Shown piece by piece: positions 1-14,300 of a DNA stretch of 64,000 nucleotides. The position numbers were made by a program, and so were the translations under genes. Position 1 is the first letter of the stretch; the number at the start of each line of letters is the position of its first letter. This DNA comes from Macrostomum hystrix (lineage: Eukaryota; Platyhelminthes; Macrostomidae), in NCBI GenBank assembly GCA_950097015.1, contig CATNEN010000027.1, positions 124,001-188,000 on the forward strand, given 5' to 3'. The notes under the pieces are model-generated. The model did not search any database. It was not told where the DNA came from and saw only the letters and a program-made list of their open reading frames with translations.

Positions 1-165
1 AGAGTGACGAGAAGGGACGGGAGAGTGACGAGAAGGGATGGAAGAGTGACGAAAAGTGATGGAAGAGTGACGAGAAGTGACGAGAGTGAGAGAAGTGAGA
101 GAGTGACGAGAAGTGACGGGAGAGTGACGAGAGGGGACAGGAGAGTGACGAGAAGGAACGGAGAG
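1..165. repeat. Minisatellite, ~20-bp GAGTGACGAGAAGGGACGG-type unit
   Basis: Degenerate tandem copies of a purine-rich unit of about 19-20 bp run from the window edge to about 165. The array probably continues to the left. It lies downstream of the second Ig exon of the minus-strand Ig gene, so it may be intronic. Confidence 0.85.
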
Positions 166-660
166 TAGCCAGACTAGTTTTCTCGCAAGAAAAAAGAATA
201 TACCCTTCTAGTTATTGCCTAAATATAAAATATTACAAAAAGGCTTATGAAAAGGAAAGCATTGTAATGCACCATTTTCTAAATCAAATTTCATTATTTT
301 TTCTACGAGGACAAAAAGGCAGAAATGTTGAACTGTCTGCGGATACAGGTACTCAGTCGACCCTGGACATTGATTGACAGGTCATGCTTCAGGGAATCCA
401 GTGTCTGTGTTCTGCAAAGCTTCAGGTTTCTGCATTCAAGTATAGAACGCCGAAAGCGGAATATAATTATCAGCCCGATTTTCGCATTCCATTCGGCTCT
501 CAACTCCATTGTGTTATGAATGTTGCATTGGTTGGCATGCATGAATGCGTTCGGGATTTGTGGGGATTTGAATCTGACGAATTTGAAATCCGATGAGCCT
601 GAAACAAAATATACGATATTTCTAAATTCTGTCTGATCTACATATTTCGATTTTCGGCTA
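166..660. other. No gene recognised
   Basis: Unique AT-rich sequence between two minisatellites. The open frames here are short and show no Ig continuation, transmembrane segment or other domain. It is probably intron of the minus-strand Ig gene. Confidence 0.5.
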
Positions 661-675
661 ATTTTGATTTTAGTT

Positions 676-2327
676 TTTTTATGTGAGTGTCCCTGATTCC
701 TGAGTTGACTGTCCCTGATTCCTCAGCTGACTGTCCCTGATTCCTCAGTTGAGTGTCCCTGATTCCTCAGTTGACTGTCCCTGATTCCTCAGTTGACTGT
801 CCCTGATTCCTCAGTTGACTGTCCCTGATTCCTCAGTTGACTGTCCCTGATTCCTCAGTTGACTGTCCCTGATTTCTCAGTTGACTGTCCCTGATTCCTC
901 AGCTGACTGTCCCTGATTCCTCAGTTGACTGTCCCTAATTCCTCAGCTGACTGTCCCTGATTCCTCAGTTGAGTGTCCCTGATTCCTCAGCTGACTGTCC
1001 CTGATTCCTCAGTTGACTGTCCCTGATTCCTCAGTTGACTGTCCCTGATTCCTCAGTTGACTGTCCCTGATTCCTCAGTTGACTGTCCCTGATTCCTCAG
1101 CTGACTGTCCCTGATTCCTCAGTTGACTGTCCCTGATTCCTCAGTTGACTGTCCCTGATTCCTCAGTTGACTGTCCCTGATTCCTCAGTTGAGTGTCCCT
1201 GATTCCTCAGTTGAGTGTCCCTGATTCCTCAGTTGACTGTCCCTAATTCCTCAGCTGACTGTCCCTGATTCCTCAGTTGAGTGTCCCTGATTCCTGGGTT
1301 GACTGTCCCTGATTCCTGAGTTGACTGTCCCTGATTCCTGGGTTGACTGTCCCTGATTCCTCAGTTGACTGTCCCTGATTCCTGAGTTGACTGTCCCTGA
1401 TTCCTCAGTTGACTGTCCCTAATTCCTCAGTTGACTGTCCCTGATTCCTCAGTTGACTGTCCCTGATTCCTCAGTTGACTGTCCCTGATTCCTCAGTTGA
1501 CTGTCCCTAATTCCTCAGTTGACTGTCCCTAATTCCTCAGTTGAGTGTCCCTGATTCCTGAGTTGACTGTCCCTGATTCCTCAGCTGACTGTCCCTGATT
1601 CCTCAGCTGACTGTCCCTGATTCCTCAGCTGACTATCCCTGATTCCTCAGTAGACTGTCCCTGATTCCTCAGTTGACTGTCCCTGATTCCTCAGTTGACT
1701 GTCCCTGATTCCTCAGCTGACTGTCCCTGATTCCTCAGTTGACTGTCCCTGATTCCTCAGCTGACTGTCCCTGATTCCTCAGTTGACTGTCCCTGATTCC
1801 TCAGTTGACTGTCCCTGATTCCTCAGCTGACTGTCCCTGATTCCTCAGTTGACTGTCCCTGATTCCTCAGTTGACTGTCCCTGATTCCTCAGGTGACTGT
1901 CCCTGATTCCTCAGTTGACTGTCCCTGATTCCTCAGCTGACTGTCCCTGATTCCTCAGTTGACTGTCCCTGATTCCTCAGTTGACTGTCCCTGATTCCTC
2001 AGCTGACTGTCCCTGATTCCTCAGTTGACTGTCCCTGATTTCTCAGTTGACTGTCCCTAATTCCTCAGTTGACTGTCCCTGATTCCTCAGCTGACTGTCC
2101 CTGATTCCTCAGTTGACTGTCCCTGATTCCTCAGCTGACTGTCCCTGATTCCTCAGCTGACTGTCCCTGATTCCTCAGTTGACTGTCCCTGATTCCTCAG
2201 TTGAATGTCCCTGATTCCTCAGTTGAGTGTCCCTGATTCCTCAGTTGAATGTCCCTGATTCCTCAGTTGAATGTCCCTGATTCCTCAGCTGACTGTCCCT
2301 GATTCCTCAGCTGACTGTCCCTGAGCA
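676..2327. repeat. 22-bp minisatellite, left arm of an inverted array pair
   Basis: About 75 tandem copies of a 22-bp unit with core CTGTCCCTGATTCCTCAG on the plus strand. Unit variants differ mainly at one or two positions (TTGA/CTGA/TGAG). The array ends within a few bases of the donor of the Ig exon at 2336-2653. The same unit, reverse-complemented, makes up the array at about 2701-4725 on the other side of that exon. Confidence 0.97.
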
Positions 2328-2335
2328 GCACTCAC

Positions 2336-5300
2336 GCAGCACTGTGAGCTGATGGCTAGCGGTCTCCAGTGTCGGCGGTCTCTCGCTCGGCTGCTTCAAG
2401 CACAGCCAGTCGCCGGTGTGCTCAAATCTTACGAAATAGATGGTGAGCACACTCACAATGGTGTCACCATCCATCCAGCTCATGCTGATGTCCATGCTGC
2501 TGGCATTGCTGCTTTGCCGCAGGCCCTGATGATACCATTCAACAGTGGCGTCGGGGTTGCGACGGGCGTCGCGACCGCGAAAAACAGCGGTGCAGGTCAG
2601 CGACACGAACTGCTCACCCTGCAGAACAATGCGCGGCCCGAAGATGTTCACGCCTGGTGGGAAACAAGGTATGCGAGTTTGTCAAGTTTTTGATAATATA
2701 TGGGACAGTCACCTGAGGAATCAGGGACATTCAACTGAGGAATCAGGGACACTCAACTGAGGAATCAGGGACAGTCACCTGAGGAATTAGGGACAGTCAA
2801 CTGAGGAATCAGGGACAGTCACCTGAGGAATTAGGGACAGTCAACTGAGGAATCAGGGACAGTCAACTGAGGAATCAGGGACAGTCAGCTGAGGAATCAG
2901 GGACAGTCTACTGAGGAATCAGGGACAGTCAACTGAGGAATCAGGGACAGTCAGCTGAGGAATCAGGGACAGTCAACTCAGGAATCAGGGACAGTCCACT
3001 GAGGAATCAGGGACAGTCACCTGAGGAATTAGGGACAGTCAACTGAGGAATCAGGGACAGTCAACTGAGGAATCAGGGACAGTCAACTGAGGAATCAGGG
3101 ACAGTCAGCTGAGGAATCAGGGACAGTCAGCTGAGGAATCAGGGACAGTCAACTCAGGAATCAGGGACAGTCAGCTGAGGAATCAGGGACAGTCAACTGA
3201 GGAATCAGGGACAGTCACCTGAGGAATCAGGGACAGTCACCTCAGGAATCAGGGACAGTCACCTCAGGAATCAGGGACAGTCACCTGAGGAATCAGGGAC
3301 AGTCAACTGAGGAATCAGGGACAGTCAACTGAGGAATCAGGGACAGTCAACTGAGGAATCAGGGAGACTCAACTCAGGAATCAGGGACAGTCAACTCAGG
3401 AATCAGGGACAGTCAACTCAGGAATCAGGGACAGTCAACTGAGGAATCAGGGACAGTCAGCTGAGGAATCAGGGACAGTCAACTGAGGAATCAGGGACAG
3501 TCAGCTGAGGAATCAGGGACAGTCAACTGAGGAATCAGGGACAGTCTACTGAGGAATCAGGGACAGTCAACTCAGGAATCAGGGACAGTCTACTGAGGAA
3601 TCAGGGACAGTCTACTGAGAAATCAGGGACAGTCAACTGAGAAATCAGGGACAGTCCACTGAGAAATCAGGGACAGTCACCTGAGGAATTAGGGACAGTC
3701 AACTCAGGAATCAGGGACAGTCTACTGAGGAATCAGGGACAGTCTACTGAGAAATCAGGGACAGTCAACTGAGAAATCAGGGACAGTCCACTGAGAAATC
3801 AGGGACAGTCACCTGAGGAATTAGGGACAGTCAACTGAGGAATCAGGGACAGTCAACTGAGGAATCAGGGACAGTCAACTGAGGAATCAGGGACAGTCAG
3901 CTGAGGAATCAGGGACAGTCAGCTGAGGAATCAGGGACAGTCAACTCAGGAATCAGGGACAGTCAGCTGAGGAATCAGGGACAGTCAACTGAGGAATCAG
4001 GGACAGTCACCTCAGGAATCAGGGACAGTCACCTCAGGAATCAGGGACAGTCACCTGAGGAATCAGGGACAGTCAACTGAGGAATCAGGGACAGTCAACT
4101 GAGGAATCAGGGACAGTCAACTGAGGAATCAGGGACAGTCTACTGAGGAATCAGGGACAGTCACCTGAGGAATCAGGGACAGTCAACTGAGGAATCAGGG
4201 ACAGTCAACTGAGGAATCAGGGACAGTCAACTGAGGAATCAGGGACAGTCAGCTGAGGAATCAGGGACAGTCAACTCAGGAATCAGGGACAGTCCACTGA
4301 GGAATCAGGGACAGTCACCTGAGGAATTAGGGACAGTCAACTGAGGAATCAGGGACAGTCAACTGAGGAATCAGGGACAGTCAACTGAGGAATCAGGGAC
4401 AGTCAGCTGAGGAATCAGGGACAGTCAACTCAGGAATCAGGGACAGTCAGCTGAGGAATCAGGGACAGTCAACTGAGGAATCAGGGACAGTCAACCCAGG
4501 AATCAGGGACAGTCACCTCAGGAATCAGGGACAGTCACCTCAGGAATCAGGGACAGTCACCTGAGGAATCAGGGACAGTCAACTGAGGAATCAGGGACAG
4601 TCACCTGAGGAATCAGGGACAGTCAACTGAGGAATCAGGGACAGTCAACTGAGGAATCAGGGACAGTCAGCTGAGGAATCAGGGACAGTCAACTGAGGAA
4701 TCAGGGACAGTCAACTGAGGACTAGGAGACCGTAAAGTTTTCAACATCGCGAGCTCACTTTTAACAGCTTTGCTGACGTCCGGAAACGTTGCAGCCTCAT
4801 CTGAAAACGCGAAAGAAGTTAGATTTCTATTGAATATTTTACGTAACTCCGTCGAAAGAAAATTGCTTGGCATTCTGCGCTCACCATTTTGCAGTGTTTT
4901 CGAAGATCCATTGGCTCCTGTTTTTCTTGTTTTGCTGCCCTCTGATTTCTTCGAAGCTTTGCCCAAATCGCTAACTGGTTTGCTCTCTGCATTGAGAATA
5001 TTATAGATATTTATTAAACTATTTTTTACTACTTATTTTTTAAACTAGACACGACTGGCAACAGGCTTCCTCATAAGAGACCTTAAACCTCCTAGTCCTG
5101 GTCTATGATTCACACCTGCGTTAATTAGACCCCAAAACCCCAGGTTTATCTCTGATACACACCTGCCTTTAGACTCCACAACCCCAGGTTTATCTATGAT
5201 ACACACCTGCGTTAATTAGACCCCAAAACCCCAGGTTCATCGATGATTCACACCCCTTAATTAAACCCAAAAACCCCTTGATTATTCATTCGCACCTGTC

Positions 5301-8300
5301 CTAATTATGCCCCAACCCTCCAGTTCACCAGTAATTCACACTTATCTTATGATTCACAAATCGCATAATTAGCATCGTTCTCACCTCTCACAACCAGTTG
5401 GAACCGCTTCTCTTCGAGGCGCTCCAGTGTGTTCACCTGGCACATGTACTCGCCAGAGTCCTTGACCTCGGCAACCTGGATCACCAGGTTCCACTCGTCG
5501 GGACTCGAATAGTCAATCTTCACCCGCTGGTCCGAGGTGAACACCGTCCGCCCGATGGTGAGCGGGATGTCTCGGCCGTCGTTTTTCATCCAGGTTACCT
5601 GCGGATTTTATGGTCTGATCAGTGAGGAGTGAGCTCAATAGAACTCCACATGAAAATCACTGCTAGCATATTAGAATCCCACTGCTAGCTTATTAGAATC
5701 CCACTGCTAGCATATTAGAATCCCACTGCTAGCTTATTAGAATCCCACTGCTAGCTTATTAGAATCCCACTGCTAGCTTATTAGAATCCCACTGCTAGCT
5801 TATTAGAATCCCACTGCTAGCTTATTAGAATCCCACTGCTAGCTTATTAGAATCCCACTGCTAGCTTAATAGAATCCCATTGCCTATACTTAAATCCTAC
5901 TATTAACAATAGAGTCTCAACTTTAGAATCGCTTTACAAACAATAAAATCCCATCATTAACATTAGAATCCCATCATTAACATTAGAATCCCATCATTAA
6001 CATTAGAATCCCATCATTAACATTAGAATCCCATCATTAACATTAGAATCCCATCATTAACATTAGAATCCCATCATTAACATTAGAATCCCATCATTAA
6101 CATTAGAATCCCATCACTAACATTAGAATCCCATCATTAACATTAGAATCCCATTTTTTTTGTTCAAAATCCCATACTTTGATCCGTGATCCCGTCTCAC
6201 ACCTCGGTGAGCAGTGCCATTCGGCCTAGAAACTTGCCGAAACGCTGAGAATCTGGTAGATTTCACAGCATCCATAGCCTTCATCTGGCCCTGCGGCCCC
6301 GCATCGATCGAGTGTGTTGCACCGAAATCCCCAATCTCACGCTATCCCCAGCCCATTGATTAGTCCAAGTCCTAATCCCACTCAGGGATGTGGAAGAAAG
6401 TGAAGAAAATCTACATTGGGACTTTCGTTTGTCTGCTCAACTGCAATTTCCCTTTCGGCTGTTCTTAACCTGAGATTTCCTCTCGATTAAGGGGGGATTT
6501 TTTGAAACGACGGGATCTAACGTTGCGTGCGCTGCTCAGTGAGGAAGCCTGGGGTGGGGGGTCAAAAATCCCTTTTGGAAAGTCCGCCGGCGAAACACTC
6601 GCCGGGGGTGGGACAGACTGCGGGGGGTAGGTGCGGTCGAGGTGAGAAGTAGGACTCTAGTTTTCGATCCTTAACGGCTGCGAGGGGCCGGGCGGGCTTA
6701 ACCAGTTACTGGTTACTGCCGGGGGCACGCGCGGCTGTTCGGCGATGATGCAAATCGTGGCAAAAAAGGTAGGATAATCAATCAAGGATCAACCTGTCTT
6801 AGCGAGAGTCGCCGAGGGCCCATTAGCGCGAAAATGGCTCTGCCTGAAGTTGTCCACGATCCCACTTGAAGCTGTCAGCCAGGTAGCAATAACCACACCG
6901 CCGCTGATAATACCATCCTCATTTATCCCCTCAACTTGACCTCTCCTCTTCCCACTTGACGATCGGTCATCGTTAGGTAGATTTTCCCGATTTTTCTGAT
7001 CCTCTTTCAAAACGGAGTCTGGCCAGGCCACCCAGCAACCATTGGCAATTATCGAATTCCATGCTGCATCCAAGGACGGCCGCTGGCCTATTATCTCCAA
7101 TTATACGTTCACGATCTCCACTTCTTCTTCCGTTCTGCCCCTCGGTCTCCCTGTTCCGCCCCTCGGCCTCCCTGTTCCGCCTCTCGGTCTCCCTGTTCCA
7201 CCCCTCGGTCTGCTCGTTCCGCCCCCCGGTCTCCCCGTTCCGCGCCTCGGTCTGCTCGTTCCGCCCCTCGGTCATCCCTTTCCGCCCCTCGATCATCTCT
7301 TTCCGCCCCTCGGTCATCCCTTTCCGCCTCTCGGTCATCTCTTTCCGCCCCTCGGTCATCTCTTTCCGCCCCTCGGTCATCTCTTTCCGCCCCTCGGTCA
7401 TCTCTTTCCGCCCCTCGGTCATCCCTTTCCGCCCCTCGGCTTCTCTCAATCTCGTAGGCCCTTTAAGCTCACCACATGCTTGCCCAGATTGCGCACAACG
7501 CATCGAATAAGCACCGGCTCGAACTCATTGAAGACCAGTTTGGTTCGGACTGTGTTCTCAAAGCAGACTCGCCTGTAGTCAGGATGACCGCAGTGCCGGC
7601 TGCCGCTGTCAAGGAACGGTTTCACACCTGGCGAGTGTTTTCGGGGCGTTTTTTTCAATGTTAAAGTCTTTTTTATCTGCTAACAAAGTTCTCAAACAAC
7701 AGTGTCTTTAGGGTTTTTGCGTCTGGCTATTAAATCCGTGGACACAATGCCCTTTCAGGTTTTGTTCTCGCTATCAAGTCCATGGAAACAATGCCCTTTC
7801 AGGTTTTGTTCTCGCCATCAAGTCCATGGACACAATGCCCTTTCAGGTTTCGTTCTCGTTATCAAGTCTATGGACACAATGCCCTTTAATGTTTGGTTCT
7901 CGCTAATAAGTCCACGGACACAATGTCCTTTCAAGTTTTGTTCTCGCTAATAAGTCCATGGACACAATGCCCTTTAAGGTTTCGTTCTCGCTAAAAAGTC
8001 TATGGACACAATGTCCTTTAAACCGTGTTACAGAACAAGTTGCATTTAGTTTAGTCATCAGCCGTGCAAGAACTTATTCCAATATTGACAAATATCTATT
8101 TCTATTTAACGATTGCATTTTGATATTCATCTATTTAGAAGCGAGCCGTTGTATGTTTAACTACATCGCAAAATATCTGGAAAAGCATCATGAGCACATT
8201 CTTCAGTTGATATTGAGTGCCTAACATCATATTAAACCCGCTATCTAATATGACAGTCCAAATAGCATATGAGCAATTAGTCCTGTACGGCGAGAGTGAA

Positions 8301-11300
8301 GTGATTTAAGTTGATGCTTCATGACGCTAGGGAATGGGCTTGCAGTCATTCGATTCTTTTTTGCTGACATTTTCTGCTTCTCGAAAGCAGAATTGACCCG
8401 CAATATCTGTTGGGAAAGTAGCTTTATATTTCATGCTGGAGTGCAAAATATTGAGCCAACTTTAGATGCAATTTTGTTTGACAGACAAGCTGACACATTT
8501 GTGGACTGTTGAGCAGGTGACAGGTAGATGGGCTGATAAAGAGGTAGGTAGACAGACAGGTAGGTGGACTGATAAAGAGGTAGGTAGACAGACAGGTAGG
8601 TGGACTGATAAAGAGGTAGGTAGACAGACAGGTAGGTGGACTGATAAAGAGGTAGGTAGACAGACAGGTAGGTGGACTGATAAAGAGGTAGGTAGACAGG
8701 TAGATGGACTGATAAAGAGGTAGGTAGACAGGAAGACAGGTAGGTGGACTGATAAAGAGGTAGGTAGATAGTTAGACAGGTAGATGGACTGATAAAGAGG
8801 TAGATAGTTAGACAGGTAGATGGACTGATAAAGAGGTAGATAGATAGTTAGACAGGTAGATGGACTGATAAAGAGGTAGGTAGACAGACAGGTAGGCGGA
8901 CTGATAAAGAGGTAGATAGACAGGTAGATGGTCTGATAAAGAGTTAGGTAGACAGTTAGACAGGTAGGTGGACTGATAAAGAGGTAGCTAGACAGGTAGA
9001 TAGACTGATAAAGAGGTAGATAGATAGACAGGTAGATGGACTGATAAAGAGGTAGATAGATAGTTAGACAGGTAGATGGACTGATAAAGAGGTAGATAGA
9101 TAGTTAGACAGGTAGATGGACTGATAAAGAGGTAGCTAGACAGGTAGACAGGTAGATCGACAGGTCCATGGATCAGCGGACCACGACAAAGTGAAGTTTG
9201 AGTTCAGTAAAGAAGCGGTGGGTTTTGCCAAATCTAGAAGGAGAAGAAAAAAGGCAAAAGGACAAGGCAGCTCATTTCACACCGCACGCACCTGGGAAAA
9301 ATTGTTTCTATAAAAAAGCAGACTGTAGGACGGAACTGTTGCCAATAGGGCGAATTTGTAGCAAACAGAATGCCTTACCCTTCCCCCCAGGGTTTGAGAC
9401 CAGCTCTGCTCATTAACTTGGCGCGCGCGTGAGTATAGCTGAGCATCAACTCTGCATTGCTCGAAAATCCTGACCCATGCAAGTGGGAGAAGATCCCCAA
9501 CAGTTGCACCTCTCCCTCTGTCTCATTCAGCTTTTGGCTCTTGATTAAATTTCAGTCTCAAACTGGCTTAGGCTGCAATGCAAGCAGCGGTTTGTTTGCC
9601 TTTATTCTATGCGCAACTTTGCCTGGCCCACAATCTGAATCTTTAATTTATGAGCGCGCGACGCAGTCTGATTTCGTTCCCTGATTGGCTAGCAGGGATT
9701 GGGGTGGCTGTCACCCAACCAATCGGCCAGCAGTATTACCGTTCTAGAAACGATCGATCGATAAGTCGTGAGTCTGACGCTTTAACAACTAGGCTACAAC
9801 TCGGGGGTTGAGTGGCAGAGCGATGATTAAAAGCGTTTCCCACTCGCACCAAGGTCCCTGAGCTCGATTCCGCGGCGAGGCCACATTCATTTGGTGAGAA
9901 GGCTTGGGGCTTGTCGTGCAATTTTAAACTTGAAGGCCAACCTCCAAGGCACAGTGAAAGTGTACTCTGCCTGATGATTAGAAATTTAGGGCAGATCTAC
10001 ACACACCTGTGTAAGCGTATGCCAGCGTACGGTATCTGTGTGCGTGTGTGCTCAGGAGTCAGCGAAATGGGCCGAATTGCCTCCTCGCTGGCTTCGGGTC
10101 TGGTGTCACCTAATGATGTGCCATTGCCCGCAGCCCTCCTGCAATTATTATTATTATTATTATTAATTCCGCAACAACTCCTTCTTTGGAGATCTTAGTC
10201 GATCCTTCCGCCGATTGGCTGGTGACAGCCACCCCAGTCCACGCTAGCCAATCGGCGCAACGATAGAACATCGATCGATAATTTAGCAGCATGCTATGAG
10301 ATTGCAAGACTAAAAATCGATATCAAATCAATGCCCGCATAGCCAAAGCACGGATTTAAATTCCGCCCACTTATAGCCGTAGTTTCACATATTAGTCAGT
10401 TTGTAAATTAATTATAGTGCAGGGATTAACACTGCTACTTAGGTCAGAATCGGATTAACTTTGTCCAACTTTTTCCCCAATGTGAATTTGTGGCTAATTC
10501 TCCTCCCCTTCGCTTTCAGATCCAATTCTCAATCCGACCTATAGAGTGAAAATCAACTGAAGCGAGTTTACTTTTAATATGTTTTATTGATTTTTTCTGG
10601 CATTTCCCCCCTATGCAATGCAAGAAATGTCCCGATTTACCACAGCAGAATTGTAGCTTGAATATATTTTTTATTTGGGCATTGAAATAACTGCAAATCC
10701 ATCTAGCTCGTATCAATAATGTCTCACTCTCGGCAATAAAAATGGTCTAACACTAAGCCTAACTAACAGATGAAGAATTTGGCCCCTGTCCCAACTTATT
10801 ATTATTCCCATGGCTGGCTAAATTACTGGGGCAAGGACAGAATAGGACGCCAGAGCAGACACAGAGAAAAGCCAAACAAAGGATCCTGCTCATATTATTA
10901 ATCTCTATTGGTTAATCTATCCAGCCAAACAGCCGCAACACAGGCGCCGGTTTGTCTATGAAATAACTCCCAATCACACACAATGTTGAAAAGAAGATGG
11001 AATGCAGTGGGTAGGTTAGGGATTTGACTAGGCATTTTGTGTGTGGAAAAAGATGGCAGCAAACTAAATGAGATAGGCTTACTGCTAACTGCTCACAAAA
11101 GATCAAAAGAGCGGCTGGCCGTAGCTATAGTGCAAATAATTGCGCTTGTCTGCACTTTGCCAGGGTCCACAAGCTCTAATGTTCTTTTTTTATCCATGGA
11201 CTTTCTAGTTATTTAGTATTTATAGTACCCGTAGCTAGGTGACTGGAAACAGTGCGAGAGATGTGGGGTGAGAGTTGACGAATGAAGGGTAGAGGAACAG

Positions 11301-14300
11301 AGTTAGGGGATGATAGTTTGGGGATTAGAGTTTGGGGACGAGCGTTAGGGGATGATAGTTTGTGGATTAGAGTTTGGGGACGAGCGTTAGGGGATGATAG
11401 TTTGCGGATTAGAGTTTGGGGACGAGCGTTAGGGGATGATAGTTTGGGGATTAGAGTTTGGGGACGAGCGTTAGGGGATGATAGTTAGGGGATGACATGA
11501 GTTTGGGGGTTAGAGTTTGGGGACGAGCGTTAGGGGATGATAGTTAGGGGATGACAGTTTGGGGATGACAGTTAGAGGATGATAGTTAGGGGATTAGAGT
11601 TTGGGGACGAGCGTTAGGGGATGATAGTTAGGGGATTAGAGTTTGGGGACGAGCGTTAGGGGATGATAGTTAGGGGATAACAGTTTGGGGATGACAGTTA
11701 GAGGATGATAGTTAGGGGATGAGAGGTAGGGGATTAGAGTTTGGGGACGAGCGTTAGGGGATGATAGTTAGGGGATAACAGTTTGGGGATGATAGTTAGA
11801 GGATGATAGTTAGGGGATGATAGTTAGGGGATGATAGTTAGGGGATGATAGTTAGGGGATGAGAGGTAGGGGATGATAGTTAGGGGATGATAGTTAGAGG
11901 ATGATAGTTAGAGGATGATAGTTAGGGGATGATAGTTAGAGGATGATAGTTAGGGGATGATAGTTAGGGGATGATAGTTAGGGGATGATAGTTAGAGGAT
12001 GATAGTTAGTGGATGATAGTTAGGGGATGATAGTTAGAGGATGATAGTTAGAGGATGATAGTTAGGGGATGATAGTTAGAGGATGATAGTTAGGGGATGA
12101 TAGTTAGGGGATGATAGTTAGAGGATGATAGTTAGAGGATGATAGTTAGGGGATGATAGTTAGAGGATGATAGTTAGAGGATGATAGTTAGGGGATGATA
12201 GTTAGAGGATGATAGTTAGAGGATGATAGTTAGGGGATGAGAGGTAGGGGATGATAGTTAGAGGATGATAGTTAGAGGATGATAGTTAGAGGATGATAGT
12301 TAGGGGATGATAGTTAGGGGATGATAGTTAGGGGATGATAGTTAGAGGATGATAGTTAGGGGATGATAGTTAGGGGATGATAGTTAGGGGATGATAGTTA
12401 GAGGATGATAGTTAGGGGATGATATTTAGGGGATGATAGTTAGGGGATGATAGTTAGAGGATGATAGTTAGGAGATGAGAGGTAGGGGATGAGAGGTAGG
12501 GGATGATAGTTAGGGGATGAGAGGTAGGGGATGATAGTTAGGGGATGAGAGGTAGGGGATGAGAGGTAGGGGATGAGAGGTAGGGGATGATAGTTAGGGG
12601 ATGAGAGGTAGGGGATGAGAGGTAGGGGATGAGAGGTAGGGGATGAGAGGTAGGGGATGAGAGGTAGGGGATGAGAGGTAGAGGATGAGAGGTAGAGGAT
12701 GGGAGGTACAAGGTATTTATGTCCAGCTAAAAGGCAGCTATTGTGAGATTCTAGTTCTGATGGCCCACCCAAAAAACTGCATTGAAAGTTCTGCTTCACA
12801 CTGATTGTGTGCCACGATCGCCAAGGAAAGGTGGCTGGAGCTGCGCCACCCACCCAATTGAATATTTCAACAGTTCCCAGGTTAAGAGGGCCCAGCAGAT
12901 ACCAAGCCTGATCATCTGTCTCATCACAGGCTGCGTGTGTGTGCACTGGAAACAGTAAAAAATGCATGAAATATGCAGTCATGGAGACTAGTTATCTCTA
13001 CTACCTGGCCATTGGTGAAGGTGGTTGAGCTGAGTCGCATATGGTACGAAAGGCTCAGACTTTTAAATTTTCACTCTGTCTCCCTCTCTCTCCTCACCTG
13101 TCTCTCTAATTCAACTGGGGAATAGCTTGAAAACTTGAAAATTCAATATTAACGGCGGAAAAACTTTTCCCATAATGAGGATTTCGTCTAATTTGTTGTT
13201 TTATCCCATATGATAAGGTGAAGCTTTATTGGGCCTGTTTTAAAACTCTATTATATAACTCTCTGCTGCTGCCGCTGCTGTTGCATTGTGAGCGGGGTCC
13301 ACTTTATTATCCGATAGGGGATCTAAACTGCCAATGTTGCAGCACTAAAGAAGCATTCCCCAATCTGACACGGGACGCCGCGCAGTAAGGGTCTCGTATT
13401 TTCCTCTCTGCCGCTTCATTTAATCAATGGATTTTTTCGCATCAATCCACTCGCGTCCATTCTCCGATGCGGCTATGAACTCACTTGCAATCAAATATCC
13501 CTTGGAAGAGACGATATCCCACTCCTCGGGGCAGTTAGGGACACGCAGATTCAATAGAAAACTCAAAGCCAAGATGCCATCTAAGCATCCCAACATTGAG
13601 GATCTTGGCAGATTCCAGTCTAAGAATCTCCTAGAGATTGGTCGGATTCCAGTAGTATAATCGATACAAATTCGGCAGATTCCTGTGTAAAAGGTTGGGC
13701 GGATTCCCTACTTTGACAAGGCTGATTCTAGTAATATATTTTATAGATATTGGGCGGATTCCAGCGTAAGATCCCTGCTGTAGATTGGGCGGATTCCAGT
13801 TTAATAATCCGCTAGAGATTGGTCGAATTCTAGTTTAATAATCCGCTAGAGATTGGGCGGATTCCAGTTTAATATTCCGCTAGAGATTGGGCGGATTCCA
13901 GTTTAATAATCCGCTGGAGATTGGGCGGATTCCAGTTTAATAATCCGCTGTACATTGGGCAGATTCCAGTTTAATAATCCGCTGGAGATTGGGCGGATTC
14001 CAGTTTAATAATCCGCTGTACATTGGGCAGATTCCAGTTTAATAATCCGCTGGAGATTGGGCGGATTCCAGTTTAATAATCCGCTAGAGATTGGGCAGAT
14101 TCCAGTTTAATAATCCGCTAGAGATTGGTCGAATTCTAGTTTAATAATCCGCTAGAGATTGGGCGGATTCCAGTTTAATATTCCGCTAGAGATTGGGCGG
14201 ATTCCAGTTTAATAATCCGCTGGAGATTGGGCGGATTCCAGTTTAATAATCCGCTGTACATTGGGCAGATTCCAGTTTAATAATCCGCTGGAGATTGGGC

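Noticed and set aside
303-596. Further exon of the Ig gene near the left edge
   Set aside because: Minus-strand frame has no Ig, membrane or GPI-signal features and does not supply a phase-1 entry with convincing acceptor.
676-4725. CRISPR-like array
   Set aside because: Units are contiguous 22-bp tandem copies without unique spacers, in a eukaryotic genome.
7042-7578. 149-178 codon repetitive frames (plus and minus)
   Set aside because: Product of a 21-bp array next to the Ig exon; the only coding part is the minus-strand exon 7473-7627.
12440-12982. Minus-strand frame starting MTAYFMHFLLF, possible secreted protein
   Set aside because: About half of the frame is 14-bp minisatellite. The unique half has no recognised domain and lies within an intron of the Ig gene.
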